Positions 11,926-23,560 of a stretch of 64,000 bases of DNA are shown here, piece after piece. Origin of the DNA: Cordia subcordata. Lineage: Eukaryota; Streptophyta; Magnoliopsida; Boraginales; Cordiaceae. The translations under genes were made by a program, and so were the position numbers. Every line of letters begins with the position of its first letter. The first letter of the stretch is position 1. The DNA is taken from assembly GCA_028554755.1 (NCBI GenBank), contig JAPTOF010000008.1:13683001-13747000 (forward strand), written 5' to 3'. Under the pieces are notes generated by a model. That model did not search any database. It saw nothing but the letters and a program-made list of their open reading frames with translations, and was not told where the DNA came from.

Positions 11926-12190
11926 AATTTTTGGGTCCAAAATGTAATTCCTAAAAATTTAGGCGTCAACATTTTCCAAAACTTTAGTCAAAGTATAATT
12001 TAGAGAAATTTTGGGGCAAAAATGTAATTTTTAGAAAATATTAGGGTTAAAATATAAATTTTGAAAAATATTGGGTCAAAAATATAATTTCTTAAAAATT
12101 AAAGGCCAAAATCTTATTTTCATAAAATTCATAAGCTAAAACATAATTTCTAAAAAGTTTTGGGATAATATGCAATTTCATTAAAAATTG
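11926..12190. repeat. Degenerate tandem repeat, unit roughly 40-50 bp
   Basis: Successive versions of 'ttttgggtcaaaaatgtaatttctaaaaa' recur about six times (near 11926, 12006, 12048, 12078, 12110, 12150), with variants such as 'gggccaaaat' and 'agggttaaaata'. The array is followed by a GC-richer patch with 'cacatgtcaccacgtggctgcc' at 12200-12222. Confidence 0.6.
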
Positions 12191-13189
12191 TCATGTCATC
12201 GCCACATGTCACCACGTGGCTGCCATATTATTTTTACATAACAAGCATGTGGCCCAATTAGAAAACACCATACAACCCTAGCCAAAATCATACTTTCCTA
12301 GAACTGATGTTGGAGCGTAATTCGACTAAACTTCATTTTGATAGAGTTTTTAGCAAACTTTGATCGCTTATATCTTTTGCTACACTAGGCCAGAAAATTG
12401 CATATAGTATATCTACGAAAAGCCTGAAGTATGTAATTTCTAACGGTATAGACATTTACTCCAGATTCAAACTACATGTAAAGATATTTGCATGCGAATA
12501 TGGCTCAAAAACAACATCACAAACCCAGTTTTTTTTAGTTTATTTGCATGAATTTCAAACACCTCTCTCGTATCATATCCAAATAAACACATAATATACC
12601 GTTTGAAAACCCTCTGAATAGGTTTTCTATTCATATATAGATCACATTATATCTCATAGCAAATAGAGAGATATCTACACGCAAATTACGCCATAAAAAC
12701 ATGAAGAACACATTTTCCATCAGATTAACAATTATGAATTTCATGAATGAAACATTTAAATTCATGTTGTCACTGCAAAAATACTTCTTGAACATTAGAA
12801 TACAAGTATTTATGGCTTTGATACCATATATTGTAGATTAATCGCATATAATCTCGATTATAAATAAATAAATAAATAAGAAACATTCCTAAAAACAAAA
12901 TCCTACTTGTATTACTGATAAGAGTAGATAATAAATAAATACCTCAATTTCCATAGCATAAATGCCTTTCTGTATTGTAGTGATTTGACTTTTTGTTTTA
13001 CATTGAAGAGTAAGGAACATACAGAGTTTTCAAAGAGAGAATTTTGTTTTTTGCATATTTTTCTTCTTTATCATATGAAAAGTGCGATGATGATATATTT
13101 GAATGTCAGTTGTTATAGCTAACTCAACCTCTTTTAACTGCTCTTAAGTTGTTATTAATATTCCTACTGGGGTAGGGTTGACCATCATG
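12191..13189. other. Non-coding region with a primer-site-like sequence
   Basis: No coding similarity is seen. At 12814-12826 the minus strand reads TGGTATCAAAGCC, close to the tRNA-iMet primer site. 'tgtagattaatcgcatataat' to its right (from 12832) could be an LTR edge. The remainder could be the leader between that site and the orphan frame at 11821. No paired LTR was found. Confidence 0.3.
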
Positions 13190-13469
13190 GGCGACCGAAC
13201 TTGAAATCCAACAGCTAGTATAAGGTATGATGAATGAGTTTGGAAGAACAAGAGTTTATCTAGGTCATTATTTTCTATGTGTTGTTCGTAAGGAAAGGTA
13301 CAACTTCCTCTCATTCAAGATCCATCTCAATGTCTGAAAGATCTATGTTTTCTCCTAGAGAAACTCTTAATCGACATTTTGTTGATAATATACGTGTGTA
13401 TAATATAATTTATTTTATTTACATTGGTACAAGCACAAATTAATAGTGCAAGTAGTAGAAGATTCGATT
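13190..13469 (+). pseudogene. Helitron RepHel N-terminal fragment
   Basis: The words FSMCCS.GKVQLPL (about 13285-13320), IQDPSQCLKDL and, after a frameshift, RHFVDNIRVYN (about 13375-13415) match the zinc-finger-like and N-terminal blocks of plant Helitron proteins ('CC..GKV.LP' and 'F..NIRAYN'). FIYIGTSTN then parallels 'F.SMG.KVD'. The fragment is cut at 13469 by the SIRE LTR and resumes at 22404. Confidence 0.65.
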
Positions 13470-15088
13470 TGTTATGGAGAAAATAATCTTAAGACGGAGG
13501 GATGAACTAAGATTATACTAGCTTAGTGGAAATTAATTCAATTCAATGCCAGTTTTAAAATCAAGACAATAAACAATACTTCACTCAAGTAATTCATTAA
13601 ACAAGTTGCAACCAATATGAAAGTAATTGAAGTAGTAAGAGAAAGGAATAGAATGCATCGGATTTTTAGGTGGTTCAGTTAAGCCTAAGTCCACCGCCTA
13701 AGGATTCTCCCCTTAGGACTCTAACCTCCTTCACTATAGATACTTCTTCAAATGTTGGTGGAGTATAAACCAATTTGTTACAATTCTTTGAAGCACCCTT
13801 TTGAAAGAACCCAAGTGAAAGCTGCTCTCCAAGAATTTCCAAACTTCTCTCTAGCTAAGAACTCAATCTCAAATCAATCCTAATTGCAATTGATAATGAA
13901 AAGAAAGAATACAAATCCTGTTCAACCTTACCCAATAGATATGAAAATCCACAGCTCTTGTATAACCTAATGAAATAGACAATCTAAAGCTCAATAATGT
14001 TTGTAATGCTCAAGTGTTTTTTTGAAAAGATTTTGAATAATGTTTAATAGTGTTAGAAAGAGTTGCTAAAGAACCATGATAGAGAGAAAACCTTGTAAGG
14101 TGAGAGTGAGTTGCAAAACTTGCCAAAAATAGGTTATAACGGGCAAATTTTAAAACATAGCAGAGCAGGGTTGATCGCCGATAGGTGTGTCCAACCTATA
14201 CCTCTGATATTTTGTATACCCTCGATTGCACAGGTCGATCGCCCAGCTTGGGTGTTCGGTAAGGTCCAAAAAACACCAATTCAAGGTCGGCTGTACTTGG
14301 TCCAAGTCAGGAGCTCGACTAGAGGATCTAACCTATAGGAGAAAATCTGAATTCTAACCTTTTTCTCAAGTATTTCAAATCCCTTTTTGAATGCATAATA
14401 TTTAGCAATTTAGAGAGCAGTAATAGGGATCCAAATCAAAATTGGAAAGTTTTGATACAATTTTGAATTTCAATAGGATTTGAAAAAGGAGAGAAAATTT
14501 CAAAAGTCAAATATTTGTTTTCAAAAAACTTTCTAGGATAAAGTATGCAATCAAATATATTTCAATTAGGACTTAATAAGCACTTTTATGATTTCAAGAA
14601 ATATGTTTAAGAAATCAAAAAGCTATTTTAAGAATATGATCAAGGAGATTTTGAAAGATCATGAGTTTTAAAGAATAATTTCAAGGTTATACACAATAAG
14701 AGCAAGAATAAGATAAATGAGCAAATACTCCTTATGACTTTTCATCTTTAGCCTTATATCTCCCTTTGTTCTTGACTTGAAATTCCTTGTTTGGACTTCT
14801 ATCTTCAAAATCACGAGCTTTCCATGAGCATTGATATGATCAAACTTTGCAAGACATAGCTCATCAAAAAAGAATAATATATAGATAATCCTTATGAAGC
14901 ATTCAATCCACAAGACAACCCATACATTCAATTCATAGTCATTTAGCTCATTCATCCATAACAAATAATTTGCCCAAGATAAGATCAATATGTGTCATAG
15001 CTAATAAAATCATGAAATTATTATAAATCATAGGCAATTTATTTTTTTCATCATTAAAATATTAATATCAAACCATACAATTCTAACA
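13470..15088 (-). repeat. 3' LTR of the SIRE-type copia
   Basis: Starts 'tgttatgg' and ends 'ctaaca' on the plus strand, and matches 20989-22403 along its length. It carries about 200 bp (roughly 14153-14356) absent from the other LTR. That part is GC-rich, with 'gatcgccgat' and 'aggtcgatcgccc' motifs. The minus-strand polypurine-like tract lies at about 15089-15100. Confidence 0.85.
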
Positions 15089-15498
15089 ATCGTCCATTTT
15101 TTATGATGACAAATAACTATACACATGTTCAACCATGTGATTCAAAATGTGAGGACTCCCCTAAATAAGTGCATATGAAAGAATAAATGGAATCTTTAAT
15201 AAGTATGACTCCTCCTTAAGTAAGCACAAAGATAAAGTAAAAGCCATTCATGATAAGCCATAAATTATCCATAATAATAAAAAACTAAACCATAAACCAT
15301 GTTATAAGCATAGCATAACAATTAAAGGAATATCAATAGGAGTTTTCTTCTCTCCCATTGGCATCATCAAAGAGAAGGATAAAGTTATAAGCTAAAGGTA
15401 GCAAAACATGTTAATAGCTAATGGAGGAAAAAAAAATTCTAACAACTAAGTCATTAGGAGCTTAGGTAGATTGCTTTGGAGTAGAAACTTCATCAAAC

Positions 15499-15691
15499 TT
15501 GAGTTTCTTGACAACTAGGCATGGAGGATTGGTAGAGGACTTTTTGATAGAATTATCATCAATGGAGATAATTTATTGTTCAACATGTTTTTTACCACAT
15601 AATTATTTTTTGATGGTTCTTTTGGCTTTGAGTTTGGCTTCGTGTACGCCTCTAGTGCATGGAGGTGGTGCTTGTTTAGTCATGGTGTGAG
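15499..15691 (-). pseudogene. Extra reading frame downstream of SIRE pol
   Basis: On the minus strand from ATG near 15690 the frame reads MTKQAPPPCTRGVHEAKLKA and continues with lysine-rich sequence and three stops, through 'KSSTNPPCLVVKKLKFDEV'. It lies between RNase H and the 3' LTR, where SIRE elements carry an additional (env-like) ORF. No transmembrane segment is visible in what remains. Function unknown. Confidence 0.45.
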
Positions 15692-16225
15692 CGGATTGTA
15701 TTGAAGGAGACAAAATCTTTGATTGTGAGGGTGTAAGAGAATTTGAAGGGTTGAATAGGATTCAGATAAGGCTTCAAAAAAGGAAGGATATGGTAAGAAA
15801 AAAGGTAAAATAGGGTTGGAAAATGATTTCTTGGGGTTCAAGGTGGTAAATGTTAAGCGCCAGACTAACCTTAGGGGGTGACTAGCTGAGACAACCGGCA
15901 TATGACAGAGAGCACTGGAATAAAAGTTGGATGATGTAGCCTTAAGTTGAGGAACTTGTAGGGCTTCCAGCTAGGGGTAGAATGTGAGTTTTTGAGGTTT
16001 TTTGAGTATGCAATCAAATTTAAGCTACCATACTGCCTTTGGTATCCCAAAAATCAACTCCAAAACATGATAGTAATAGATCAAAACATTCAAACCATGT
16101 TCTATAATGCAATTATGCTAATGAAACATTATGAAAGATGCAATTCATTTGAAGTTTTGCATTCCAATTGCTCTTCTAATGGTGCAAAATTGTTCTTCAA
16201 GTAGAGGTTATGTAAAAATGTCAGC

Positions 16226-16794
16226 AACTTGATGTAAAGTATCAACAAATTCAAATAACATATCTCCTTTTTGAACATGATCCCTAATAAAGTGATATCT
16301 AATCTCAATATGTTTGTCCTAGAATGTTGGATGGGGTTTCTAGTGAGATTAATAGCACTTGTGTTATCATAGTAAACGGGTACATGATCATATTACAATC
16401 CATAGTTAATCAAGTTTTGTTTCATCTAAAGAATTTGTGTTACACAGCTACTAGTAGTTATATACTTAGCTTTAGTAGTTGACAAGGCAACACTATTTTG
16501 TTTTCTACTAGACCATGAAATCAAAGAATGAACAAAGAATTGACATGTACCACTAGTGTTGTTACGATCTACCTTACATCCAGCAAAATTTGCATCAGAG
16601 AAACTATATAAATCAAAAGAAGTACCTTCAGGATACCACAAACCAAGATTACAAGTTTCTTTAAGATATCTAATCATACTTTTCACGGCAATTAAGTGGA
16701 ATTCCTTGGGATTTGATTGAAATCTTGCACATAGACAAACAACAAACATTACATCAGGTCTAGATGTTATTAAGTATAAAAGGCTTCTGATCAT
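16226..16794 (-). pseudogene. SIRE RNase H domain
   Basis: From 16794 the frame reads MIRSLLYLITSRPD, then RYLKETCNLGLWYPEG, SDANFAGC, SWSSRKQNSVALSTTKAKYI. These are the end of RT and the catalytic blocks of copia RNase H (Asp in SDA). The Glu of 'TEAEY' is Lys here (TTKAKY). It continues past a stop near 16426 into [19 protein letters not shown] and a frameshifted [11 protein letters not shown] block ending near 16226. Confidence 0.8.
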
Positions 16795-16797
16795 ACC

Positions 16798-17339
16798 TCA
16801 GCAGAGTTTCTCATCAACCGACTTATAGTTCTCATCTTTATCAAGCTTAATTGAGGGGCTCATAGGAGTCCCAATCTCTTTTGCATTCTCCATTCCAAAC
16901 TTTTTGATTATTTCCTTCGTGTACTTAGCTTGGTTTATGAAGATGCCTTCTTTAGTTTGCTTGATTTGCAATCCAAGGAAGAAAGTTAATTCACCCATCA
17001 TACTCATCTCGAATTCCCCGTGCATGTAAAACTTTCACACGATAAGATGTTAGTAGCACCAAATATGATATCATCTATGTATATTTGTACAAGCAAAATA
17101 TCATCTTTTTCTCTTTTAATGAACAAAGTAGAATCAAGCTTATCTCTCTCAAATTTGTTCTCAATAAGAAAGCCACTTAACCTTTCATACCAAGCTCAAG
17201 GGGCTTGTTTCAAACCATATAATGCTTTCTCAAGTTTATGCGCATGATTAGAAAAGCATGCATCTTCAAATCTAGGAAGTTGTTCAACATAAACTTCTTC
17301 CTTAATGAAACCATTTAAGAATGCACTTTTTACATCCAT
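16798..17339 (-). pseudogene. SIRE reverse transcriptase core
   Basis: The minus-strand translation across 17339-17026 reads [30 protein letters not shown] (then a stop) AWYERL and YIDDIIFG. The YIDD catalytic box is at the complement of 17070-17081. The next piece (17025-16798) reads FEMSMMGELTFFLGLQIKQ and IFINQAKYTKEI, the thumb-side blocks of copia RT. Catalytic aspartates remain, but stops and a frame change split the domain. Confidence 0.8.
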
Positions 17340-18332
17340 TTAATATAACTTAAAGTTCATGTGACAAGCAAATGCAAGTAGTATACAGATGGATTCTAAT
17401 CTAGCTACAGGTGCAAAGATTTCATCATAGTCAATGCCTTCTTCTTGATTATAGACTTTTACAACTAGTCTTGCTTTATTCCTAGTCACATTTCTAGATC
17501 TATCTAGCTTATTTCCAAAGACCCGTTTAGTGCCAATGACAAGATAATCTTTAGGTCTTTTAATTAATTTCCAAACTTTATTTCTAGTAAATTGGTTAAG
17601 CTTTTCTTGCATGGCATTTATCCAATTTTCATCTAATAGGGCTTCATTAACACTCTTAGGTTCTATATGAGAAACAAAAGCAACATGTTTACGAAAGGCA
17701 TTAATATTATTTCTAGTTCTTACTCCCTTAGATGAATCATCAATGATTTGCACTTTAAGGTGATTCTTCATGAATTTCCAACTCTTCTTTGGTAGTTTGG
17801 TGTGAATTGGTTCTTGTTCTGAGTAGGGATCTTGAGTTTGTTCTTCATTTTCCTTTGCTTGAGAGTTATCATTTTGGATTTCACATTCTCTGTCATTTGA
17901 CATTTCTTTGTCCTTTGTTTGTTCTTCTTCTTGTGTGATCTTATCCAAAAGGTTACCTACATCAACGATTTCCTTTCTCAACTCAAATGGATTAGCTTTA
18001 TTAAAAGTAACATCTATTGATTTTTCCACAACTTGTGTTCTTTTATTGAATACACGATAGGCTTTGCTTTTAGTTGAGTAACCAAGAAATATTCCTTCAA
18101 TAGATTTAGTGTCAAATTTGTGTAAATAATATTTAGTATTCAAAATAAAATATTTACAACCAAATATCATAAAGTATGAGATCTTAGAAGTCTTACCATG
18201 CCATAGCTTGAATGTAGTTTTGTTGATAATAGGTCTAATGAGAATTCTATTTTGCACATAACATGTAGTGTTTATAGCTTCACTCTGAAAATATGTAGGC
18301 AAGTTGTGTTCTTTAAGAATAGTCCTTGCCAT
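17340..18332 (-). pseudogene. SIRE integrase C-terminus, linker and start of RT
   Basis: A 330-codon open frame. Residues 1-100 hold MARTILKEHNLPTYF, FGCKYFILNTK and GIFLGYSTKSKAYRVFN, the C-terminal integrase blocks. About 110-210 is an acidic, low-complexity linker rich in Glu, Gln and Asp. About 225-330 begins RT: NEALLDENWINAMQEKLNQF, RNKARLVVK, EEGIDYDEIFAPVARLESI. The normal 'KTKRVFRNKLDE' style block reads GTKRVFGNKLDRSRNVTRNK. It is the longest intact stretch of this element. Confidence 0.85.
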
Positions 18333-18358
18333 TTCTTATAGAGTTTGATTCTTCCTCT

Positions 18359-18652
18359 CTACTGCCCCATTTCGTTGAGGAGATCTAGAAGCCAAAAATT
18401 TATGTCAATACCATGCTTATCACAAAAATGCATAAAAGGTGAATTCACGTATTTAGTGCCATTATCACTATATATGCAAGTTGCAAAATAACCTTTCTCA
18501 TTTCGTGCTTTATGACACAACCTTGCAAATTCATTGAAGACTTCATTTTTGGATGCAAGAAACATGACCCATATAAATTTAGTATAATCATTTACGACAA
18601 CAAAAGTGCATTTGTATCTACCTAGACTAGCAACATCAACAGGTCCAAACAA
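18359..18652 (-). pseudogene. SIRE integrase catalytic core fragment
   Basis: Reads LFGPVDVASLG-type start (MFGPVDVASL), VVNDYTKFIWVMF (first catalytic Asp in NDY) and IYSDNGTKYVNS (second Asp, SDNG). After 'FCDKHGI' the frame shifts, and the region expected to hold PQRNGVVERKN, with the catalytic Glu, runs at the 18332-18359 junction in another frame. Arg of the usual 'RSDNG' is Tyr. Confidence 0.8.
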
Positions 18653-18715
18653 GTCTTATGCAGCAATTGTAAAGCTCTAGTTGTTGACACCATATTAATA
18701 GGTTTCAAAGAAGAT

Positions 18716-19215
18716 TTATGTTACCAAATTGACATCCATCACATACTTTATCTTTTTCAAGGTTTTAGACAATTCTCCAACAAGTTCATTTCTAGATAAA
18801 TTTTTCAATGAACTCATGTTAGCATGCTCAATTCTTCTATGCCATAACCAAGAATTTTTATGTACAGCAAATAGACAGGTAACATTTTGGTTATCAAGTT
18901 GATTAATCTCAACAGTATATACATTATTATTTCTAGAAGCAACAAAGAGCACATTATCACTATCACAATCATGTACAATGCAACTAGATGATTGAAAAGA
19001 AACTTTATGACCTTTATCACATAGTTGACTAATGCTAACTAGATTGAATTTAAGACCTTCTACAAGTAGCACATTATGAATAATAAGTGAGTCTTTGTTG
19101 CCGATGCTTCCTTTGCCAATGATTCTTCCTTTGCTATTGTCTCTGAATGTCACATCTCCTCCTTTGACTCTTTTAAGATCATAGAAGTCATGTGTTTTGA
19201 GCATCCACTATCTAG
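18716..19215 (-). pseudogene. SIRE protease and GAG-pre-integrase region
   Basis: At about 19215 the minus strand reads RILDSGCSKHMTS, the aspartic-protease DSG box. The open frame from 19204 then carries GRIIGKGSIGN, LLVEGLKFNLVSISQLCDKG and LWHRRIEHANMSSL. The last is the integrase zinc-entry block (normally LWHRRLGHAN; glycine is Glu here). The expected CxxC after it is degraded (KYVMDV). Confidence 0.8.
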
Positions 19216-19418
19216 AATCCTTTTCTTTCCTTCATTCTTTGCCTACAAGTTGAGAAAACACAAGAATACTTTATATTGGTCCCTAATTTCTTGGTCCATG
19301 CGGTTAATCTCAATTTTTGGCTTTCACAATCCATTTAGGTTTTTGCCAATATGGAACATAAGTGCCTCTATCATGTCATTTCTTAAAATAATATTAAGAA
19401 AAAATATGACCATTCTTT

Positions 19419-20934
19419 TCACAATAGGTATAAATAATAGAAGCTTTTAAAGGTGCAATAAAGGATGATGCTTTCACAAAATAGTTTTTCAAATATTTTG
19501 TTTGGTTGTAGGTTCATAACCAATTCCACTTTGTCAAACATCATTTTTTGTGAACCAAGAACTTTTTCAAGATTTTCTTGTCCATTTGTAAACTTGTTCG
19601 CCATCATTTGTAGAACATTGTTTGTCTTTATCAAATCATTTGCTTGTTTTTGCAAACCATTTATATTTTCCAAAAGAGATGTATTTCTCTTCTCAAGGCC
19701 ATCTTTTTCTTTCACAGCAATTTTCAAATCTCTTTGTAAAGCCTTATTTTTGTTTAAGGCAATTGAAAAATCATCATGCAATTTGAAAAAAGGCTTCTTG
19801 TAGTTCTTCAAAGGTAAATTCCTAATCATCACATGCGAGATAGTTCAAAGAGTTACATACCTCATCTTTGTTTGCCCTAAAACACGCATAGTTTGTGACT
19901 TCATGTTCCTCTCACTTTATCCACTTTCGGAGCTATTCCATGTGGCTTTGAGAGCTTTTCCTTCCCTTTGTTTTGTCATCTTTAGACAATTGGCTTTAAT
20001 GTGATCGGGTTTGTTACAATTGAAGCATTTGAGTTTTTCATTCTTTCCTTCTCTAGATTTTCTCTTTTATTTACCTTTGTTCTTCCAAATGCTTGAGTTT
20101 GCTCCTTTCTTCCACTTTTCGTACTTCATGAATTTTCTAAAATTCTTTGCAAGTAGAGCCATCTTTTCATCTTTGGATTTATCACTATCATATTCTTCAC
20201 TTGAAGGGCATTTGCAGGCAACAAACGTTATGGATTTCTTCATCTTCTTATCTTCTTCTTCATATGCTTTGAGTTCTAACTCATGTCACGAGAGAACCAA
20301 CTAGCTCATTCAAGGTAAGTGTGTTAAGGTTTCTTGCTTCTTTCACGGCCATCACTTTTGGTTGCCATTGAAGCGGTAAACTTCTCAGCAATTTTTTCAC
20401 TATTTCTGTATTTGAATATTCCTTTCCAAGTGCCTTAAGATCATTAGTAATTTCAATAAATCTAGAAAACATACGTTCAATATTTTCTTTGGGTTCCATT
20501 TTAAAACTTTCATATTTTGAACAAGCTTGATGATTCTAGATTCCTTAACTTGACTAGTACCTTCATAAGTTACTTCAAGTTGATCCCAAATTTCTTTGGC
20601 CAATGTGCATCCCAGAACTAATTCAATAACATTCAATATAACATACAAGGTATACAAAGACGTAGCATTCAATTCAACAAGTTTATAATCTTTCTCATCT
20701 TATTCTTCTTCTATTTTCAGCACTTTCTTATCTCCTACAATTTTCATAAGACATTGTAGTCCATTTTCATAGGACATTGTAGTCCATTTTCAATTATTTT
20801 TCATGCTTTATAATCATGGCTTGCATAAACACTTTCATTCTCATTTTCTAAAAGGAGTAATTAAGGCCATCAAATATGGGAGCTTTATTAATTGATAAAC
20901 CTTCAATGGTAGTAGTAATAACATTATTTGCCAT
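19419..20934 (-). pseudogene. SIRE gag with CCHC knuckle and coiled-coil tail
   Basis: Starts at ATG 20934-20932: MANNVITTTIEGLSINKAPI. Gag core pieces follow in two frames (20672-20400, EIWDQLEVTYEGTSQVKESR; 20499-20281, FSRFIEITNDLKALGKEYSN and KKLLRSLPLQWQPKV). A complete CCHC knuckle, CFNCNKPDHIKANC, sits at about 20027-19985. Then 19832-19419 is a heptad-rich coiled coil (ALQRDLKIAVKEKDGLEKRN and onward), as seen in SIRE-lineage gag tails. Frameshifts near 20500 and stops elsewhere break it. Confidence 0.8.
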
Positions 20935-20969
20935 ATTAATTCCAATAATTTTTAAACTATATGTAGAAT

Positions 20970-20987
20970 CCTAGCTCTTGATACCAT
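20970..20987 (-). promoter_or_regulatory. Primer-binding site of the SIRE copia (tRNA-iMet type)
   Basis: On the minus strand, directly after the 5' LTR end, the sequence is TGGTATCAAGAGCTAGG. This matches the plant initiator-Met primer site TGGTATCAGAGC with one inserted base. Confidence 0.8.
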
Positions 20988-20988
20988 T

Positions 20989-22403
20989 TGTTATAGGGCA
21001 AATAATCTTAAAAGAGGGGTGAATTAAGATTATACTGCTTTATAGAAATTAATTCAATTCAATGCCAATTCTAAAATTAAGACAATAAATAATACTTCAC
21101 ACAAGCAATTCATCAAATAGGTTTGCAAGCAATATGAAAGTAATTGAAGTAGGAAAAGAAAGGAATAGAATGCACTAGATTTTTAGGTGGTTCGGCCAAG
21201 TCTACGTCCATCGCCTAAAGATTCTTCCCTTAGGATTTTAACCTCCTTCACTATAGATACTTCTTCAAATGTTGGTGAAGTATAAATCAACTTTTTACAA
21301 CTCTTTGAAGCACCTTCTTCAAAGAACCCCAGTGAAAGCACCTCACTAAGAATGTCCAACTGCTCTCTAGCTAAGAACTCAATCTCAAATCAATCTTAGC
21401 TATAGACTGTAATTTCAATTGATAATAAAAAGAAAGAATAAAAATTTTGTTCAACTTTATCCAATGATATGAAAATGTATGGCTCTTTTATAATTCAATG
21501 AAATAGAAAATATAAAACTCAATAATGTTTGTAATGCTCAAGTGTTTTTCTGAAAAGCTCTAGAATGATGTTTAAATAGTGTTAGAAAAAATTGTTGATG
21601 ATCCATGATGGAGAGAAAATTGTGTAGGCTGAGAGTGAGTTGAAAAACTTGCCAAAAATAGGTTTTAATGGGCAAATTTTGACCTTTTTCCCAAGTATTT
21701 TAAATCCCTTTTTGAATGCACAATATTTCAACAATTTAGAGAGCAATAATAGGGATTCAAACCAAGAATGGAAAGTTTCGATACAATTTTGAATTTCAAT
21801 AGGATTTGATAAAGGAGAAAGAATTTCAAAGGTCAAAGATTTGTTTTCAAAAACTTTCCAAGATAAAGTGTGCAATCAAATATTTTTCAATTAGGATTTA
21901 AGAAGCACTTTTATGATTTCAAGCAAATATGTTTAGGAAATCAAAAAGCTATTTTGAAAGTATGATCAATGAGATTTTGAAAGATCATGAGCTTTAGAGA
22001 GTAATTGCAAGGTTATAAACAATTAGAGCAAAAATAAGAGAAATGAGTCGGTATCTCTTATGACTTCTCGTCTCTGGCCTTATATCTCCCTTTGCTCTTA
22101 ACTTGAAATTCCTTGTCTGGACTGCCACCTTCGAAACCACGAGCTTTCACATTATGAAACTTTGCAAGACATTGCTCATCAAAAAAGAATAATTTATAGA
22201 TAACCATTATGAAGCATTCAATCCTTAAGACAACCCATGCGTTCAATTCATAGCCATTTTGCTCATTCATCCATAGTCATATAATTTGTCCAAGATAAGA
22301 TAATATGAATCATAGCCAATAAAATCATAAAATCATTATGAATCATAGTCAATTTATTATTTCCGTTATCAAAACATTAATATCAAACCATATAATACTA
22401 ACA
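20989..22403 (-). repeat. 5' LTR of the SIRE-type copia
   Basis: Starts 'tgttataggg' and ends 'ctaaca' on the plus strand. It is collinear with 13470-15088 except for about 200 bp missing near 21675. Its outer edge abuts Helitron coding sequence at 22404. Confidence 0.85.
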
Positions 22404-23560
22404 TAGTCCATGCTTTCTTAGATTACATGGACAGAATTACCATCGAATTGGTAGTTTACTGTTAACACCTGGGACGTAACCTAAGTTTGCCCAGTTATAC
22501 ATTTATGACATAGATAATGAAGTTCCAAACCAAATCGATGCATTGCATAAAGATAATTAATTCATCATATCTTCATTAGCTTTGATCCATTTTCACATTA
22601 TATAATAATACATGATTACTTGCTTCATTATTTTAACGAATAGAAGGGAAATGCTACTTCATGCAACTTGGATGTTACCATAATTGAGATTATTAGTAGC
22701 ATGCTTAATGTATATAATCCATTGGCTAAAGCATTTCGCATTGCACACAATTGATTTACATCAGAAGATCATGCTCAATTTCATTTGCATCTTATTTGAC
22801 AACAATTAAAGGATGGTATAATGTATAATCTACCAACAGCATCTAAAGTTGCTGCTCTTTTTGCTGGAGATGTTAATGATTTAGATTATAGCGATGACAT
22901 TGTTATTAAAACTTATCATGGTAAGCTTCAACAAATTCCTACACTGCATCCATCCTACGTGGCTTTACAATATCCGTTATTGTTTCAAGACAGAGAATAT
23001 GGATTTATGTTAGAGATTGCACATGAAGATACTGCTTTGACATCGAGAAAGCATATCAAACTCATGATGGCTGAATGTTTTGCTTTTTGATTGCAAATGT
23101 GGTCGAAGAGCTAACCATTTTAGTGGTTGTCGATTGTTTCATCAGATTACGATTGATGCGTACACCATGATTAAAACTAAGCACATTGCATATTAGATCA
23201 CACCAGACTGATTTTTATACTAAAAAATATAGAGGGGTGGCAAATGTTGTATCCCAGGTCATTCTACAGCATCTTTTGTTGGTAAACGGATTATTTTACT
23301 ATCATCTTTTACTGATAATACTTGATACATGATACAAAACTACCAAGATGTGATGGCTATAAATACTTGGGTTGGATATCCGAATCTATTCATTACATTC
23401 ACTTACAATCCTAAATGGCCTAAAATAACTTGTGCCTTGTTAGAATATGGTCTTCATCAGGAAGACAAGCCTAATATTGTTTCACATATATTTCATATAA
23501 AATTGAAGTTGTTGTTGCGTAACCTAAAAAAGAACGAAATTTTTGGGTCTTCTCAGGTAG
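22404..23560 (+). pseudogene. Helitron-like N / Rep domain fragment
   Basis: Starting right at the LTR edge, the translation reads SPCFLRLHGQNYHRIGSLL, then PKFAQLYIYD, DNEVPNQIDALHKDN. From 22821 an 89-codon frame has YNLPTASKVAALFAGD and TLHPSYVALQYPLLF. From 23329 another has YQDVMAINTWVGYPNLFITF, YNPKWPKI and LKLLLRNLKKNEIFGSSQ, followed by GTAGGT, which looks like a splice donor. These are the conserved blocks of the Helitron_like_N domain. The intervening stretch 23090-23330 is in shifted frames. Confidence 0.85.

Larger units (their letters stand above)
13470..22403 (-). mobile_element. Full-length SIRE-type Ty1/copia retrotransposon (degenerate)
   Basis: Flanking LTRs (13470-15088 and 20989-22403) share TGTTA...AACA ends. 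On the minus strand the order is 5' LTR, iMet-type primer site, gag with zinc knuckle and coiled-coil tail, PR, IN, RT (YIDD), RNase H, an extra downstream reading frame, PPT and 3' LTR. The coiled coil in gag and the extra frame after pol are features of the SIRE/Maximus lineage. Both sides join Helitron coding sequence, so it inserted into the Helitron gene. Target duplications are not obvious. All genes contain stops or frameshifts. Confidence 0.85.

Noticed and set aside
17340..18332. 330-codon frame as an intact gene
   Set aside because: It is open, but covers only the integrase end and RT start of a broken polyprotein with no start of its own.
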